Counted from the stretch's first letter, positions 24,878 through 33,880 are shown. The stretch is DNA of 64,000 nucleotides from Actinocatenispora rupis (GCF_016861975.1 NZ_BOMB01000020.1:28452-92451), one strand, 5' to 3'. The notes: a model not told the origin generated them from the letters alone. A program made the numbers and translations.

Positions 24878-25375
24878 TCAGCCGGCGCGGGCCGCGCGCC
24901 ACGCCTCGCTGTCGGTGAACCACGTGTCGAACCGCTCCTGCGTGTCCAGCAGCTCCTGCCGCGACGCCTGCCCGCTCAACACCCGCGCCAACAGCCGGAA
25001 GTACTCGAAACGCTCCACGCCCGGCGCGATCACGATCAACAGGTCCGCCGACTCCCCCGGCGCCGCCGCGAACGCGTGCACCTGCCCCGCCGGTACGACG
25101 AGCACGTCGCCCTCGGTCGCCGTGAGCACCTGCTCACCCGCCAGCACCTGCACGGTGCCGGAGAGGACGTAGAACAGTTCCGCCGACCCGGCGTGGTGGT
25201 GGGGCGTGGCGCCGTCGGCACCCGGCCCGAGCGTCACCCGCTGGGTACTCATCGCCCCGTCGGCACTGTGCGCGTCCACCAGCAGCCGGATCGTCGTGGG
25301 CGGCGCGCCGATCACCTCGGCGTCGGCGGCGCGGACGTGCACGGCGCCGGTCTCGCTCGGCGGCAGGAAAGACAT
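24878..25375 (-). CDS. Cupin-domain protein
   Basis: A 165-residue single cupin. TPHHHAGSAELFYVLSGTVQ near residue 70 supplies the first metal motif (His-rich, Glu), and GDVLVVPAGQVHAFAA near 101 the second. It may be a small dioxygenase, isomerase or binding protein. The ATG at 25375 is chosen because GGAGG stands 6 nt upstream; an in-frame extension to 25510 would cross the inverted repeat at 25410. That repeat probably controls it. Confidence 0.8.
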   Translation of the reverse strand: MSFLPPSETGAVHVRAADAEVIGAPPTTIRLLVDAHSADGAMSTQRVTLGPGADGATPHHHAGSAELFYVLSGTVQVLAGEQVLTATEGDVLVVPAGQVHAFAAAPGESADLLIVIAPGVERFEYFRLLARVLSGQASRQELLDTQERFDTWFTDSEAWRAARAG

Positions 25376-25409
25376 GACGTACCTCCACGGGTCGGGTAGT
25401 TCCGCGACT

Positions 25410-25433
25410 TGATAGTACGCAGCCAAACTATCA
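25410..25433. promoter_or_regulatory. TGATAGT-N10-ACTATCA operator
   Basis: Perfect 7-bp inverted repeat with a 10-bp spacer, 35 bp upstream of the cupin gene. On the minus strand TACTAT within it can act as the -10, so binding would block the promoter. The AT-rich arms stand out in this GC-rich window. The cognate regulator is unknown. Confidence 0.55.
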
Positions 25434-25702
25434 GACAGTGAACGGCGTGGGCCAGCCGTCGGCCCGAACATCGGCGCCACGATGCGGGCCGGGCCGGCGG
25501 ACGCGGCCACGAGTCCGCCGCCACCTCAGGCACCGACGAGAACGTCGCCGCCCGCTCCCGCCGCTCCCAAGAACGCCTGCGGCCGAACGTCCGTGGCACC
25601 GTCAGGACCTCGCAGCCCGCTCTCGACGCACCCGAGAACACCTACGACTGAAGGTCCATTCGCAGGCGATGGACGAGCGTGCCGACGCGCCAGTTCCGGC
25701 GA

Positions 25703-25820
25703 GGGGCCACCGGCGCCAGCGATCCCCGGCGTGACGGGCGGGTGCCACTGGCGCCAGGATTCCCCCGGCGTGACGGGCGACCGGCCACTCGCGCCAGCGG
25801 TCCCCCGGCGCGGCAGGCAG
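25703..25820. repeat. Three imperfect 39-bp tandem repeats
   Basis: Units near 25703, 25741 and 25781 each follow the pattern GCCAC, N2-3, GCGCCAG, then CCCCGGCGTGACGGGCG or a variant. The period is 38-40 bp, not a multiple of three, and there is no open frame that would make it a protein repeat. Confidence 0.5.
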
Positions 25821-26029
25821 GTGGTGATCGCCGGCTCTCCCCCGCCGAATCGCCGCTGAGCGCGGGTCGCCCCGCGACGCACCGATGGGGCTCCACCTGC
25901 CGGCCGCGACACCCTCGGCGTACGAGTACCTGCAAGGCGGTGGTCACCGGGCCGTCGGGGTCCGTTTCCGCAGAGTCGGACAAACCACGTGATCGGCGGC
26001 GTACCTCCGGAGTCGGTGTCCCATTATGG

Positions 26030-26074
26030 GCGGTGACGTACGCCACGCACCGCAACGCTTCCTAGGTAGCTGGT
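26030..26074 (+). repeat. Composite stem-loop/CTAG palindrome, copy B
   Basis: Stem-loop GCGGTG-N12-CACCGC, three bases, then GCTTCCTAGGTAGC (26057-26070) and TGGT. Matches copy A also just downstream (TGGT, AT, AGT, ACGG). It lies about 170 bp before the beta-phosphoglucomutase gene, not adjacent to any start codon. Confidence 0.65.
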
Positions 26075-26240
26075 CATAGTTACGGAGCGCTGCAAGATCG
26101 CCGTTGCGCTGGTGGAACGGTCCCGCGGCCTCTCCGGGCCGCGTCGTACGGCGGGCGGTCCCGGGCCGGTTCGGTAACAGCGCCGAAACGCACCCCCGTG
26201 AAGCCTGGTATTCACCCACTCCACCGCTACTATCGGTGCC

Positions 26241-27014
26241 GTGTTGGGGCTTCCGAACGGCGTACGCGCCTGCCTGTTCGATCTGGACGGCGTTCTCACC
26301 CGTACCGCCGTCGTGCACGCCGCGGCCTGGCGGGAGATGTTCGACGCGTACCTTGCGGAGCGTGCGCGGCGGGAGCACACGACCGCCGAGCCGTTCACGC
26401 AGAGCGACTACGACCGGTACGTGGACGGCAAGTCCCGCCAGGACGGGACGCGCTCGTTCCTCGCCTCCCGGGGCATCACGCTGCCCGAGGGCGCCCCGGA
26501 CGATCCGCCGGACCGGGAGACCGTGCGCGGCCTCGGTAACCGGAAGAACGAGATCGTCACCCGCCGGATCCGGGAGGACGGGGTCGAGGTCTACCCCGCC
26601 TCCGTGCGCTACGTCGAGGCCGCCCGCGCCGCCGGGCTGCGCCGCGCCGTCGTGTCCTCCAGCGCCAACTGCCGCGACGTGCTCGCCGTCGCCGGCATCA
26701 CCGACCTGTTCGAGGAGATCGTCGACGGCGTCGTCGCCGCCCGCGACGGCCTCGCCGGCAAGCCCGCACCCGACACGTACCTGGCCGCCGCGCGCATCCT
26801 CGGCGTACGGCCGGACGAGGCGGCGGTGTTCGAGGACGCCCTGTCCGGGGTGGCGGCCGGGAAGGCCGGCCACTTCGGCATCGTCGTCGGCGTCGACCGG
26901 GTCGGCCAGGCCGCGGCGCTGCGCGAGCACGGCGCCGACGTCGTGGTCGAGGACCTCGCCGATCTGATGAGCCCCGACGCGCCTGAAGCGGAGCCGCATA
27001 CCGCGGTGCGGTGA
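26241..27014 (+). CDS. Beta-phosphoglucomutase-family HAD hydrolase
   Basis: A 257-residue HAD protein. The nucleophile is in [12 protein letters not shown] (Asp14, with Asp16 as acid/base), then [12 protein letters not shown] near 138, the lysine in [10 protein letters not shown] and the metal acids in [15 protein letters not shown]. The cap segment [14 protein letters not shown] matches actinobacterial beta-PGM-like proteins. It should turn beta-glucose-1-phosphate into glucose-6-phosphate, the product made by the GH65 phosphorylase encoded next; the same gene pair exists in Mycobacterium tuberculosis (Rv3400-Rv3401). TACTAT ends 7 nt before GTG 26241, so the transcript is probably leaderless. 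Confidence 0.87.
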   Translation: MLGLPNGVRACLFDLDGVLTRTAVVHAAAWREMFDAYLAERARREHTTAEPFTQSDYDRYVDGKSRQDGTRSFLASRGITLPEGAPDDPPDRETVRGLGNRKNEIVTRRIREDGVEVYPASVRYVEAARAAGLRRAVVSSSANCRDVLAVAGITDLFEEIVDGVVAARDGLAGKPAPDTYLAAARILGVRPDEAAVFEDALSGVAAGKAGHFGIVVGVDRVGQAAALREHGADVVVEDLADLMSPDAPEAEPHTAVR

Positions 27015-27087
27015 CCCGCGTCGGCCGGCGCGACCTGGGCCACCGGCGACACCGGACCCCAGCGCACCGGCACCACACACAACCCCC

Positions 27088-27123
27088 TTGCCGCACCGGC
27101 GGACCACGCCACCGGTGCGGCAA
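27088..27123. promoter_or_regulatory. Strong hairpin between HAD and GH65 genes
   Basis: Perfect 12-bp inverted repeat (TTGCCGCACCGG and its complement) around a 12-nt loop, 40 bp before the GH65 start. It could be a partial terminator, an RNA stabiliser or an operator for a separate GH65 promoter. Confidence 0.5.
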
Positions 27124-27163
27124 ACACCATGACCAGACGTACGCACATGAAGATCGGGGAACC

Positions 27164-29515
27164 ATGACTACTGGCCGGGCGTTCACCGTGGAGCCTTGGT
27201 GCCTGCGGGAACTGAGCCTTGACCTGGACACCATCGCGCAGTCGGAGTCGGTGTTCGCGCTGTCCAACGGCCACATCGGGCTGCGGGCCAACCTCGACGA
27301 GGGCGAGCCGCACGGCCTGCCGGGCACGTACCTGAACGGTGTGTTCGAGCTGCGCCCGCTGCCGCACGCCGAGGCCGGCTACGGGTACCCCGAGTCCGGG
27401 CAGACCGTCATCAACGTGACCAACGGCAAGCTGATCCGGCTGCTGGTCGACGACGAGCCGTTCGACCTGCGGTACGGGCAGTTGCACGAGCACGAGCGCA
27501 ACCTGGACTTCAAGGACGGCGTACTGCGGCGCAACGTGACGTGGACGTCGCCGGCCGGCCGTACGGTGAAGATCTCGTCGACGCGGATGGTGTCGTTCAC
27601 GCAGCGGGCCGTCGCGGCGATCTGCTACGAGGTGGAGCCGGTCGACGGCGCGGCCCGGGTGGTGTTGCAGTCCGAGCTGGTCACCAACGAGCAGCTGCCG
27701 GACGGGTCGGCCGACCCGCGCGCGGCCGCGGTACTGGAGGCGCCGCTGCGCCCCGAGCACAACGGGGTGTCCGGCGAGCGTGGCGCGGTGCTCATCCACC
27801 AGACCGCGCGCAGCGGCCTGCGGGTCGCGGCCGGTATGGAGCACCGGATCACCGCGCCGGACGACGTGAACCTGCACATGACGACCGAGTCGTTCGACGA
27901 CCTGGCGCGGACCACGGTGACCACGGTGCTGCAGCCCGGTCAGAAGCTGCGGCTGGTCAAGTTCCTCGCGTACGGGTGGTCGGCGCACCGGTCGGTGCCG
28001 GCGCTGCGCGACCAGGTGGCTGCGGCGCTCGCGGCGGCCCGGTTCACCGGCTGGGACGGGCTGCTCGCCGAGCAGCGGGCGTACCTGGACGAGTTCTGGC
28101 GGGGCGCCGCGGTCGAGATCGACGGCGACACCGAGATCGAGCAGGCGATCCGGTTCGCGCTGTTCCACGTCCTGCAGGCGTCGGCGCGGGCCGAGGAACG
28201 GGCCATCCCCGCCAAGGGCCTCACCGGCCCCGGGTACGACGGGCACGCGTTCTGGGACACCGAGATCTTCGTACTGCCGCTCCTGACGTACTCGGTGCCC
28301 GAGGCGGTGGCGCAGGCGTTGCGCTGGCGGTACAACCTGCTGCCGATGGCGCGGGACCGGGCGCAGCAGCTCGGTCTGGCGGGCGCGGTGTTCCCGTGGC
28401 GGACGATCCGCGGTGAGGAGTGCTCCGGCTACTGGCCCGCCGGGACGGCCGCGTTCCACCTGGGTGCGGGCATCGCGCACGCCGTCGTGCGGTACGTGAA
28501 GGCCACCGACGACCGCGACTTCGAGCGGGAGATCGGGCTGGAGCTGCTGGTCGAGACCGCGCGGATGTGGCGCTCGCTGGGCCATCACGACACGCACGGC
28601 CAGTTCCGGATCGACGGGGTGACCGGGCCGGACGAGTACTCGGCGATCGCCGACAACAACGTCTACACCAACCTGATGGCGCGGCGGAACCTGTTCGCCG
28701 CGGCCGACTGCGCCGAGCGGTACCCGCACGAGGCGGGCGAGCTGGGCGTCACCGTCGAGGAGATGGCGACCTGGCGCGACGCCGCCAAGGCCATGACCAT
28801 CCCGTACGACGAGACGCTCGGGGTGCACCCGCAGTCGGAGGGCTTCACCAGCCACGAGCAGTGGGACTTCGAGGCCACCGGCAACCGGTACCCGCTGATG
28901 CTGCACTTCCCGTACTTCGACATCTACCGCAAGCAGGCGGTCAAGCAGGCCGACCTGGTACTGGCGATGCAGACGTGCGGGGACGCGTTCACGCCCGAGC
29001 AGAAGGCCCGCAACTTCGCGTACTACGAGGCCATCACCACGCGCGACTCGTCGCTGTCGGCGAGTACGCAGGCGATCGTGGCGGCCGAGTGCGGGCACCT
29101 GGACCTGGCGCTGGACTACCTGGCCGAGGCGGCCCTGACCGACCTCGACGACCTGCACTCCAACACCAAGGACGGGCTGCACATGGCGTCGCTGGCCGGC
29201 GCCTGCCTGGCGCTGGTGGCAGGCTTCGGCGGGCTGCGCGACCACGAGGAGGGCCTGTCGTTCGCGCCGAGGCTGCCGCGCGGGCTGTCCCGGATCGCGT
29301 TCCGGATGCAGGTCCGCGGGCATCACCTGCGGGTCGAGGTGACCGGCGAGCACGCGACGTACACGCTGGACTCGGGGCCGCGGATCCCGGTGCTGCACCA
29401 CGGGGAGAAGCTGGTGCTGTCGGCCGGCGAGCCGGTCACCCGGTCGATCCCGGCCGCGCCCGACAATCCGGTACCGACGCAGCCGCCGGGGCGCGCGCCG
29501 CGGCGCCGCCAGTAG
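27164..29515 (+). CDS. Glycoside hydrolase family 65 phosphorylase
   Basis: A 783-residue GH65 enzyme: N-terminal beta-sandwich (SVFALSNGHIGLRANLDEGE near 28), helical linker, the (alpha/alpha)6 barrel from about 330, and a C-terminal sheet. The catalytic acid is the glutamate of GVTGPDEYSAIADNN near residue 489. KGLTGPGYDGHAFWDTEIF near 350 is the substrate-site signature. It phosphorolyses trehalose, maltose, kojibiose or a related alpha-glucoside to beta-glucose-1-phosphate; which one cannot be told. ATG 27164 has GGGGA upstream. It works with the beta-phosphoglucomutase before it and ends at a clear hairpin terminator. Confidence 0.9.
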   Translation: MTTGRAFTVEPWCLRELSLDLDTIAQSESVFALSNGHIGLRANLDEGEPHGLPGTYLNGVFELRPLPHAEAGYGYPESGQTVINVTNGKLIRLLVDDEPFDLRYGQLHEHERNLDFKDGVLRRNVTWTSPAGRTVKISSTRMVSFTQRAVAAICYEVEPVDGAARVVLQSELVTNEQLPDGSADPRAAAVLEAPLRPEHNGVSGERGAVLIHQTARSGLRVAAGMEHRITAPDDVNLHMTTESFDDLARTTVTTVLQPGQKLRLVKFLAYGWSAHRSVPALRDQVAAALAAARFTGWDGLLAEQRAYLDEFWRGAAVEIDGDTEIEQAIRFALFHVLQASARAEERAIPAKGLTGPGYDGHAFWDTEIFVLPLLTYSVPEAVAQALRWRYNLLPMARDRAQQLGLAGAVFPWRTIRGEECSGYWPAGTAAFHLGAGIAHAVVRYVKATDDRDFEREIGLELLVETARMWRSLGHHDTHGQFRIDGVTGPDEYSAIADNNVYTNLMARRNLFAAADCAERYPHEAGELGVTVEEMATWRDAAKAMTIPYDETLGVHPQSEGFTSHEQWDFEATGNRYPLMLHFPYFDIYRKQAVKQADLVLAMQTCGDAFTPEQKARNFAYYEAITTRDSSLSASTQAIVAAECGHLDLALDYLAEAALTDLDDLHSNTKDGLHMASLAGACLALVAGFGGLRDHEEGLSFAPRLPRGLSRIAFRMQVRGHHLRVEVTGEHATYTLDSGPRIPVLHHGEKLVLSAGEPVTRSIPAAPDNPVPTQPPGRAPRRRQ

Positions 29516-29530
29516 CACGTGCGTGTCGGG

Positions 29531-29562
29531 AGGGGGTCGCGTCGTTCGGCGCGGCCCCCTTT
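29531..29562 (+). terminator. Intrinsic terminator after GH65 gene
   Basis: A stem of GGGGGTCGCG against CGCGGCCCCC (one G-T mismatch position) with an 8-nt loop, followed by TTT. It lies 15 bp past the GH65 stop. Confidence 0.75.
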
Positions 29563-29603
29563 CGCGTGCCCGGATCCGTTGGTACGCAAGGGATTCCTGG
29601 CGG

Positions 29604-30149
29604 TCAGCGCGGCGCGTCCTCGCCGACGAGGCCGTCGATGGACTCGCGGATCAGGTCGGCGTGGCCGAGATGCCGGGCGTACTCCTCGATGAGGTCGACG
29701 AGCAGCCGGCGCAGGTTGGGCGAGCGGCCGTCGGCGGTGGTGTACGCGGCGGGGCGGTCCGGGCCGCCGTCGGCGAGGGCGGCGCTGACGTTGGCGCGGG
29801 AGCGGGCGACGGTGTCGCGCCACAGCTCGTACAGGTACGCGGGGCTGTCGTCGGCGGCGGAGTGCCACTCCCAGTCCTCGTCGGCGGCCCAGTCGACGGT
29901 GTCCCACGGCGGGTGCGGCGCGTTGCCGAACAACCGTACGGACAGGTAGTCGTCCTCGCAGTTGGCGAGGTGTTTGAGCAGGCCACCGAGGGTGACGGTG
30001 GAGGCGGCGGTGGTGGCGCGCAGGCCGGCGGCGTCCAGCCCGGCGCACTTCCAGGCGAACGTGCGGCGGATGCGTTCCAGGCAGCCCACCAGGGTGTCGG
30101 CCTCGGTACCGGCGACCGGCGGTTCGGTCGGTTCGATCGTGTCGTCCAT
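29604..30149 (-). CDS. DinB-like (DUF664) protein
   Basis: A 181-residue four-helix-bundle protein. TLGGLLKHLANCEDDYLSVR near residue 53 carries the first metal-binding histidine, and LRRLLVDLIEEYARHLGHAD near 148 the second pair. These enzymes include mycothiol-dependent transferases; whether this one uses mycothiol is not known. ATG 30149 has TAGCGT with a 7-nt gap, so it is probably leaderless. It is divergent from a WYL regulator 61 bp away. Confidence 0.82.
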   Translation of the reverse strand: MDDTIEPTEPPVAGTEADTLVGCLERIRRTFAWKCAGLDAAGLRATTAASTVTLGGLLKHLANCEDDYLSVRLFGNAPHPPWDTVDWAADEDWEWHSAADDSPAYLYELWRDTVARSRANVSAALADGGPDRPAAYTTADGRSPNLRRLLVDLIEEYARHLGHADLIRESIDGLVGEDAPR

Positions 30150-30210
30150 GCCGGGCACGCTAACGTCGGTTCCGGACGATCGACTTCCGGAAACCGAGGG
30201 AGCTGGGCCG

Positions 30211-31167
30211 ATGACCGGCGAGGACAGCCCGACCGCGCGGGCGCTTCGGGTACTGGAGCTGCTCCAGTCGGCGCCCGGGATCACCGCCGACCGGCTCGCG
30301 CAACGGCTCGGCGTCACCGACCGCGCCGCCCGGCGGTACGTGGGGATCCTGCGCGAGGCGGGCATCCCGGTCGAGTCGGTCCGCGGCCCGTACGGCGGGT
30401 ACCGGGTGGGCCGGGGCGTACGGCTGCCGCCGCTGACGTTCCCGGCCAGCGAGGCGCTCGGGCTCGTGATGGCCGTACTCGACGGCGACAGCGGCGCGGT
30501 GGACCCGGACGATCCGGTGGGCCGCGCGCTGTCCCGGATCCTGCGCGTACTGCCCGCGCCGGTGGCCCGGACCGCGGAGGCGGTGTGGCGGGTCAGCGCC
30601 GGCCGCCGCGAGTCGAACGCGGTACGGCCCGACCCGGACACGACGGCCGCGGTGGTCGCGGCGTGCGCCGACCACCGTCGGGTGCGGCTGGCGTACCGGA
30701 CGGGGCGCGACAGCGTGATGGACGTGGACCCGTGGGCGGTCGTCCTGCGCCGCGGCAAGTGGTACCTGCTGTGCTGGTCGCACAGTCGGGACGCGCGGCG
30801 GGTGCTGCGGCTGGACCGGATCGTGTCGGTCGAGCCGCTGCCGGAGACGTACGAGCCGCCGGCGGATCTGGATCCGGTGGGCGCGCTGGAGGAACACCTG
30901 GGCCAGGGCTGGCGGTACGCGGCGGAGGTGGTGGTGGACGCGCCGCCGGAGCGGGTGGTCCGGTGGATCCCGCGCAGCCTGGGCCGGTGCGTACCGGCCG
31001 ACGGCGACCGTACCCGGCTGGTCGGCAGTACCGACGAGCCGGAGTGGTACGCGGCGCAGTTGGTGGGGCTGCGCACCTCGTACCGGATCGTGGGGTCGGC
31101 GGAGCTGCGCGCGGCGGCGGCGGATCTGGGGCGCCGCTACCTCACCGCCTCATCGTTTGACATCTAA
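30211..31167 (+). CDS. WYL-domain transcriptional regulator
   Basis: A 318-residue HTH_11-WYL protein. The N-terminal winged helix is ITADRLAQRLGVTDRAARRY (about 23-42) with GIPVESVRGPYGGYRVGRG as its wing. The WYL core lies around 150-215 (VRLAYRTGRDSVMDVDPWAV; GKWYLLCWSHSRDARRVLRL). The WCX-type C-terminus follows. Such regulators respond to nucleic-acid or other ligands. GAGGGAG precedes ATG 30211. The divergent DinB gene is the likely target; an imperfect palindrome (GGTTCCGG at 30169 and CCGGAAACC at 30187) lies between them. Confidence 0.87.
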   Translation: MTGEDSPTARALRVLELLQSAPGITADRLAQRLGVTDRAARRYVGILREAGIPVESVRGPYGGYRVGRGVRLPPLTFPASEALGLVMAVLDGDSGAVDPDDPVGRALSRILRVLPAPVARTAEAVWRVSAGRRESNAVRPDPDTTAAVVAACADHRRVRLAYRTGRDSVMDVDPWAVVLRRGKWYLLCWSHSRDARRVLRLDRIVSVEPLPETYEPPADLDPVGALEEHLGQGWRYAAEVVVDAPPERVVRWIPRSLGRCVPADGDRTRLVGSTDEPEWYAAQLVGLRTSYRIVGSAELRAAAADLGRRYLTASSFDI

Positions 31168-31185
31168 CGCTTCGCCTTCTATCGT
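31157..31185 (+). promoter_or_regulatory. Consensus-like housekeeping promoter
   Basis: TTGACA (31157-31162), 17-nt spacer, TATCGT (31180-31185), followed by AGGAGGA before the NTF2-like gene. The -35 overlaps the end of the WYL gene. Copies of ATCGTTT flank both boxes. Confidence 0.75.
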
Positions 31186-31211
31186 TTTGCTGAGACGACG
31201 AGGAGGACACC

Positions 31212-31616
31212 ATGGGTACGCAGCAGGAGATCATCGAGTTCGGGCAGCGGTGGGCCGCCGCCGAGCAGGACGGCGACACCGACACCCTCGACGCGATCAG
31301 CACCGACGACTTCACCCTCGTCGGGCCGCTCGGGTTCGTGCTCGACAAGACGCAGTGGCTCGACCGGTACCGGACCGGGCAGCTCATCGTGCACGAGCTG
31401 ACCTGGGACGAGATCGCCGTCCGCGAGTACGGGACGACGGCGGTGGCGATCGGGCGCTACCAGCAGAAGGCGGAGTACCAGGGGAACAACACCGACGCGA
31501 CGCTGCGCGGCACCCAGGTGCTCGTCCGCGACGGCGACGGCTGGAAGCTCGCCGGCATCCACCTGAGCCCGATCGGCGCGCCGCCCGCGTTCGCCCGGCA
31601 GCAGCGGGAGGACTGA
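31212..31616 (+). CDS. NTF2-like (DUF4440-type) protein
   Basis: A 134-residue protein of the NTF2 fold: EIIEFGQRWAAAEQDGDTDT forms helix 1, LDAISTDDFTLVGPLGFVLD the first strands, and GTQVLVRDGDGWKLAGIHLS near 103 the last strands with the conserved Trp. Enzymatic activity, if any, is unknown. AGGAGGA precedes ATG 31212 and a strong promoter lies just before it. A VOC-family gene follows 6 nt after its stop and is probably co-transcribed. Confidence 0.8.
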   Translation: MGTQQEIIEFGQRWAAAEQDGDTDTLDAISTDDFTLVGPLGFVLDKTQWLDRYRTGQLIVHELTWDEIAVREYGTTAVAIGRYQQKAEYQGNNTDATLRGTQVLVRDGDGWKLAGIHLSPIGAPPAFARQQRED

Positions 31617-31622
31617 GCGGTC

Positions 31623-31994
31623 ATGGTCGTGGAACTGAACCACACGATCGTCGCGGCCACCGACAAGCTGGCCTCCGCGACGTTCCTCGCCGACATCCTC
31701 GGCGTACCGGTGGGCGAGCAGTTCGGGCCGTTCGTGCCGGTACGGCTGGACAACGCGGTCACGCTCGACTACCTGACGCGGCCGGCCGGTTTTCCGCCGC
31801 AGCACTGCGCGTTCCTGGTGGACGACGCGACGTTCGACGCGGCGTTCGGGCGGATCCGGGCCGCGGGCCTGACGTACTGGGCGGATCCGGGGCACGAGCA
31901 GCCCGGGGAGATCAACACCCGGTGGGGTGGCCGCGGCGTCTACTTCGCCGACCCGGACGGGCACAACATGGAACTGCTCACCCGCGCACCCTGA
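31623..31994 (+). CDS. VOC-family (glyoxalase fold) protein
   Basis: A 123-residue vicinal-oxygen-chelate protein. LNHTIVAATDKLASATFLAD begins it, PPQHCAFLVDDATFDAAFGR near 58 supplies the second metal-ligand strand, and GRGVYFADPDGHNMELLTRA at the end is the classical glyoxalase/dioxygenase signature with the terminal glutamate. Activity is unknown. It starts at ATG 31623 just after the NTF2-like stop; the ribosome site GGAGGA lies inside that gene's last codons. Confidence 0.83.
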   Translation: MVVELNHTIVAATDKLASATFLADILGVPVGEQFGPFVPVRLDNAVTLDYLTRPAGFPPQHCAFLVDDATFDAAFGRIRAAGLTYWADPGHEQPGEINTRWGGRGVYFADPDGHNMELLTRAP

Positions 31995-32113
31995 CCACCG
32001 GCCGTTGGGCTGCCGTACCCGGCCGACCGGCCGGCGGGCACGCCGATCGCGGGGCGGCCGGGGCGCCCCGCGGGTACGGTGTCGCGATACCCGACGACCT
32101 GCCGAGGTGGCCG

Positions 32114-33223
32114 ATGCCCGGCTGCAGCTTCGATCCGCTCGCGGCGTCGCGTACCGCGGGCGGCCCCGAGTTCGACCTGTTCGTGTCCGGGACGGTGGTT
32201 CTCGACATCGTGTTCACCGGCCTCGCCGACGCGCCCGGCCACGGTACGGAGGTGTGGGCGGAGGGCATGGGTTCGTGCCCGGGTGGCGTCGCGAACCTGG
32301 CGATCGCGGCGGGCCGGCTCGGGTTGCGCACCTCGCTGGCGGCGGCGTTCTCGTCCGACGACTACGGCGACTTCTGCTGGCGGACGCTGGCCGTACAGGA
32401 GGGGGTGGACCTGTCGCGGTCGCGCCGGTTCGACGGCTGGCACTCGCCGGTCACGGTGTCGATGGCGTGCGCGGGCGAGCGGTCCATGGTCACCCACGGG
32501 CACGCCCCGCCAGTACCGGCGACGGAGATGATCGGGTGTCCCCCGCGCTCCCGCGCGATCATGGTGGACCTCGCCGCGCCCGACCAGCTCGGCGGTACGG
32601 AGACGTCGTGGGCGCACCGGGCGGCCGCCGACGGGGCGCTGGTGTTCGCCGACGTCGGCCGGGACGCCACCGGTACGTGGGATCCGCGGGTACTCGACCG
32701 GCTCGCGTACTGTCACGCGTTCCTGCCGAACGCGGCCGAGGCGATGGCGTACACCAGGGCCGACTGCGTACGCGACGCCCTGTACCTGCTGGCCGACCGG
32801 GTGCCGCTGGTCGTGGTGACCGACGGGGTGGCCGGCGCGGTCGCCGTCGACTCGGCCACCGGCGAGGAGGCGCACGTACCGTCGCCGCGGGTCGCCGCGC
32901 TCGACTCGACCGGCGCGGGCGACGTGTTCGGCGCCGGCATGGTACTGGGCACGCTGGCCGGCTGGCCGCTGCCCGACCGGCTGGCGTTCGCCGGGGCGTG
33001 CGCGGCACTGTCGGTGCAGCAGTTCGGCGGGTCGCTCGCGGCGCCCGGCTGGGGCGACCTGGCCGACTGGTGGCACGCGATCCGCGACGCGGACACTAGC
33101 GACGCGTACCACGTCTCGCTGCGCCGCCGGTACGGGTTTCTCGACCCGCTCATCCCGCACGTCCCGTTCGGTGCGGTACGCCGGGCCGTGGCGACCGTCG
33201 CCCGCCAGTCCGACCTGCACTGA
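32114..33223 (+). CDS. PfkB-family carbohydrate kinase
   Basis: A 369-residue ribokinase-type sugar or nucleoside kinase. The N-terminal signature GMGSCPGGVANLAIAAGRLG lies near 54-73 and the catalytic aspartate in LDSTGAGDVFGAGMVLG near 266-282. The last 40 residues (YGFLDPLIPHVPFGAVRRAV) extend beyond the usual core. The substrate is unknown. GAGG stands 6 nt before ATG 32114, which fixes the start within a much longer open frame. The alpha/beta hydrolase gene follows after 26 bp. Confidence 0.87.
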   Translation: MPGCSFDPLAASRTAGGPEFDLFVSGTVVLDIVFTGLADAPGHGTEVWAEGMGSCPGGVANLAIAAGRLGLRTSLAAAFSSDDYGDFCWRTLAVQEGVDLSRSRRFDGWHSPVTVSMACAGERSMVTHGHAPPVPATEMIGCPPRSRAIMVDLAAPDQLGGTETSWAHRAAADGALVFADVGRDATGTWDPRVLDRLAYCHAFLPNAAEAMAYTRADCVRDALYLLADRVPLVVVTDGVAGAVAVDSATGEEAHVPSPRVAALDSTGAGDVFGAGMVLGTLAGWPLPDRLAFAGACAALSVQQFGGSLAAPGWGDLADWWHAIRDADTSDAYHVSLRRRYGFLDPLIPHVPFGAVRRAVATVARQSDLH

Positions 33224-33249
33224 CCGCACCGCGGAGGTATACCGGGTAC

Positions 33250-33873
33250 GTGACGGCCGCGGTGACGGTGGACGGGCTGGCCGGGGACCTGACGGTACCG
33301 GCGCCGGCGCGTGGGGTGGTGCTGTTCGCGCACGGCAGCGGCAGTTCCCGGCACAGCCCCCGCAACCGGATGGTGGCGGCGGCCCTGGCCGACGCCGGGT
33401 TCGCGACGCTGCTGCTGGACCTGCTGACGGTCGCCGAGGACACCGCGCTGGACACCCGCTTCGACATCGACCTGCTGACGCGCCGGCTGACCGCCGCCGC
33501 CGACTGGCTGGCCCGTACGGAGGCCACGGAAGCGTTGCCGTTGGGCCTGTTCGGTGCCAGTACGGGGGCGGCGGCGGCACTGCGGTTGGCCGCGGACCAC
33601 CCGGACACGGTGCGCGCGGTGGTGTCCCGCGGTGGGCGGCCCGACCTGGCCGGCGCCGACACCCTCGCCCGGGTACGCGCGCCGACCCTGCTGCTCGTCG
33701 GCGGCGCGGACGAGTCCGTACTGGCGCTCAACGAGCGCGCCGCCACCGCACTGGCCGGTACGTACCGGCTGGTGGTGGTGCCCGGCGCGACGCACCTGTT
33801 CGCCGAGCCGGGCGCGCTGGAACGGGTCGCCGCCGAGGCCCGCGCCTGGTTCACCACCACGCTGGCCGGTTGA
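33250..33873 (+). CDS. Alpha/beta hydrolase, dienelactone-hydrolase-like
   Basis: A 207-residue small hydrolase. GVVLFAHGSGSSRHSPRNRM near 22 is the oxyanion region, GLFGASTGAAAALRLA near 98 holds the nucleophilic serine (GxSxG), LLVGGADESVLAL the aspartate and VPGATHLFAEPG the histidine. This compact form, with the charged HSPRN loop, is common in actinobacteria and is sometimes fused to a phosphoribosyltransferase; here it is separate. The substrate is unknown. A GGAGG sits 11 nt before the GTG start. Confidence 0.85.
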   Translation: MTAAVTVDGLAGDLTVPAPARGVVLFAHGSGSSRHSPRNRMVAAALADAGFATLLLDLLTVAEDTALDTRFDIDLLTRRLTAAADWLARTEATEALPLGLFGASTGAAAALRLAADHPDTVRAVVSRGGRPDLAGADTLARVRAPTLLLVGGADESVLALNERAATALAGTYRLVVVPGATHLFAEPGALERVAAEARAWFTTTLAG

Positions 33874-33880
33874 CGCCCGG

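Larger units (their letters stand above)
25434..26240. other. Long gene-free stretch with repeats
   Basis: About 800 bp without a convincing gene: possible frames are short and lack family features. It holds three imperfect tandem repeats (25703-25820), copy B of the composite stem-loop/palindrome element (26030-26074), and the leaderless promoter of the next gene (TACTAT at 26228). Confidence 0.5.
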
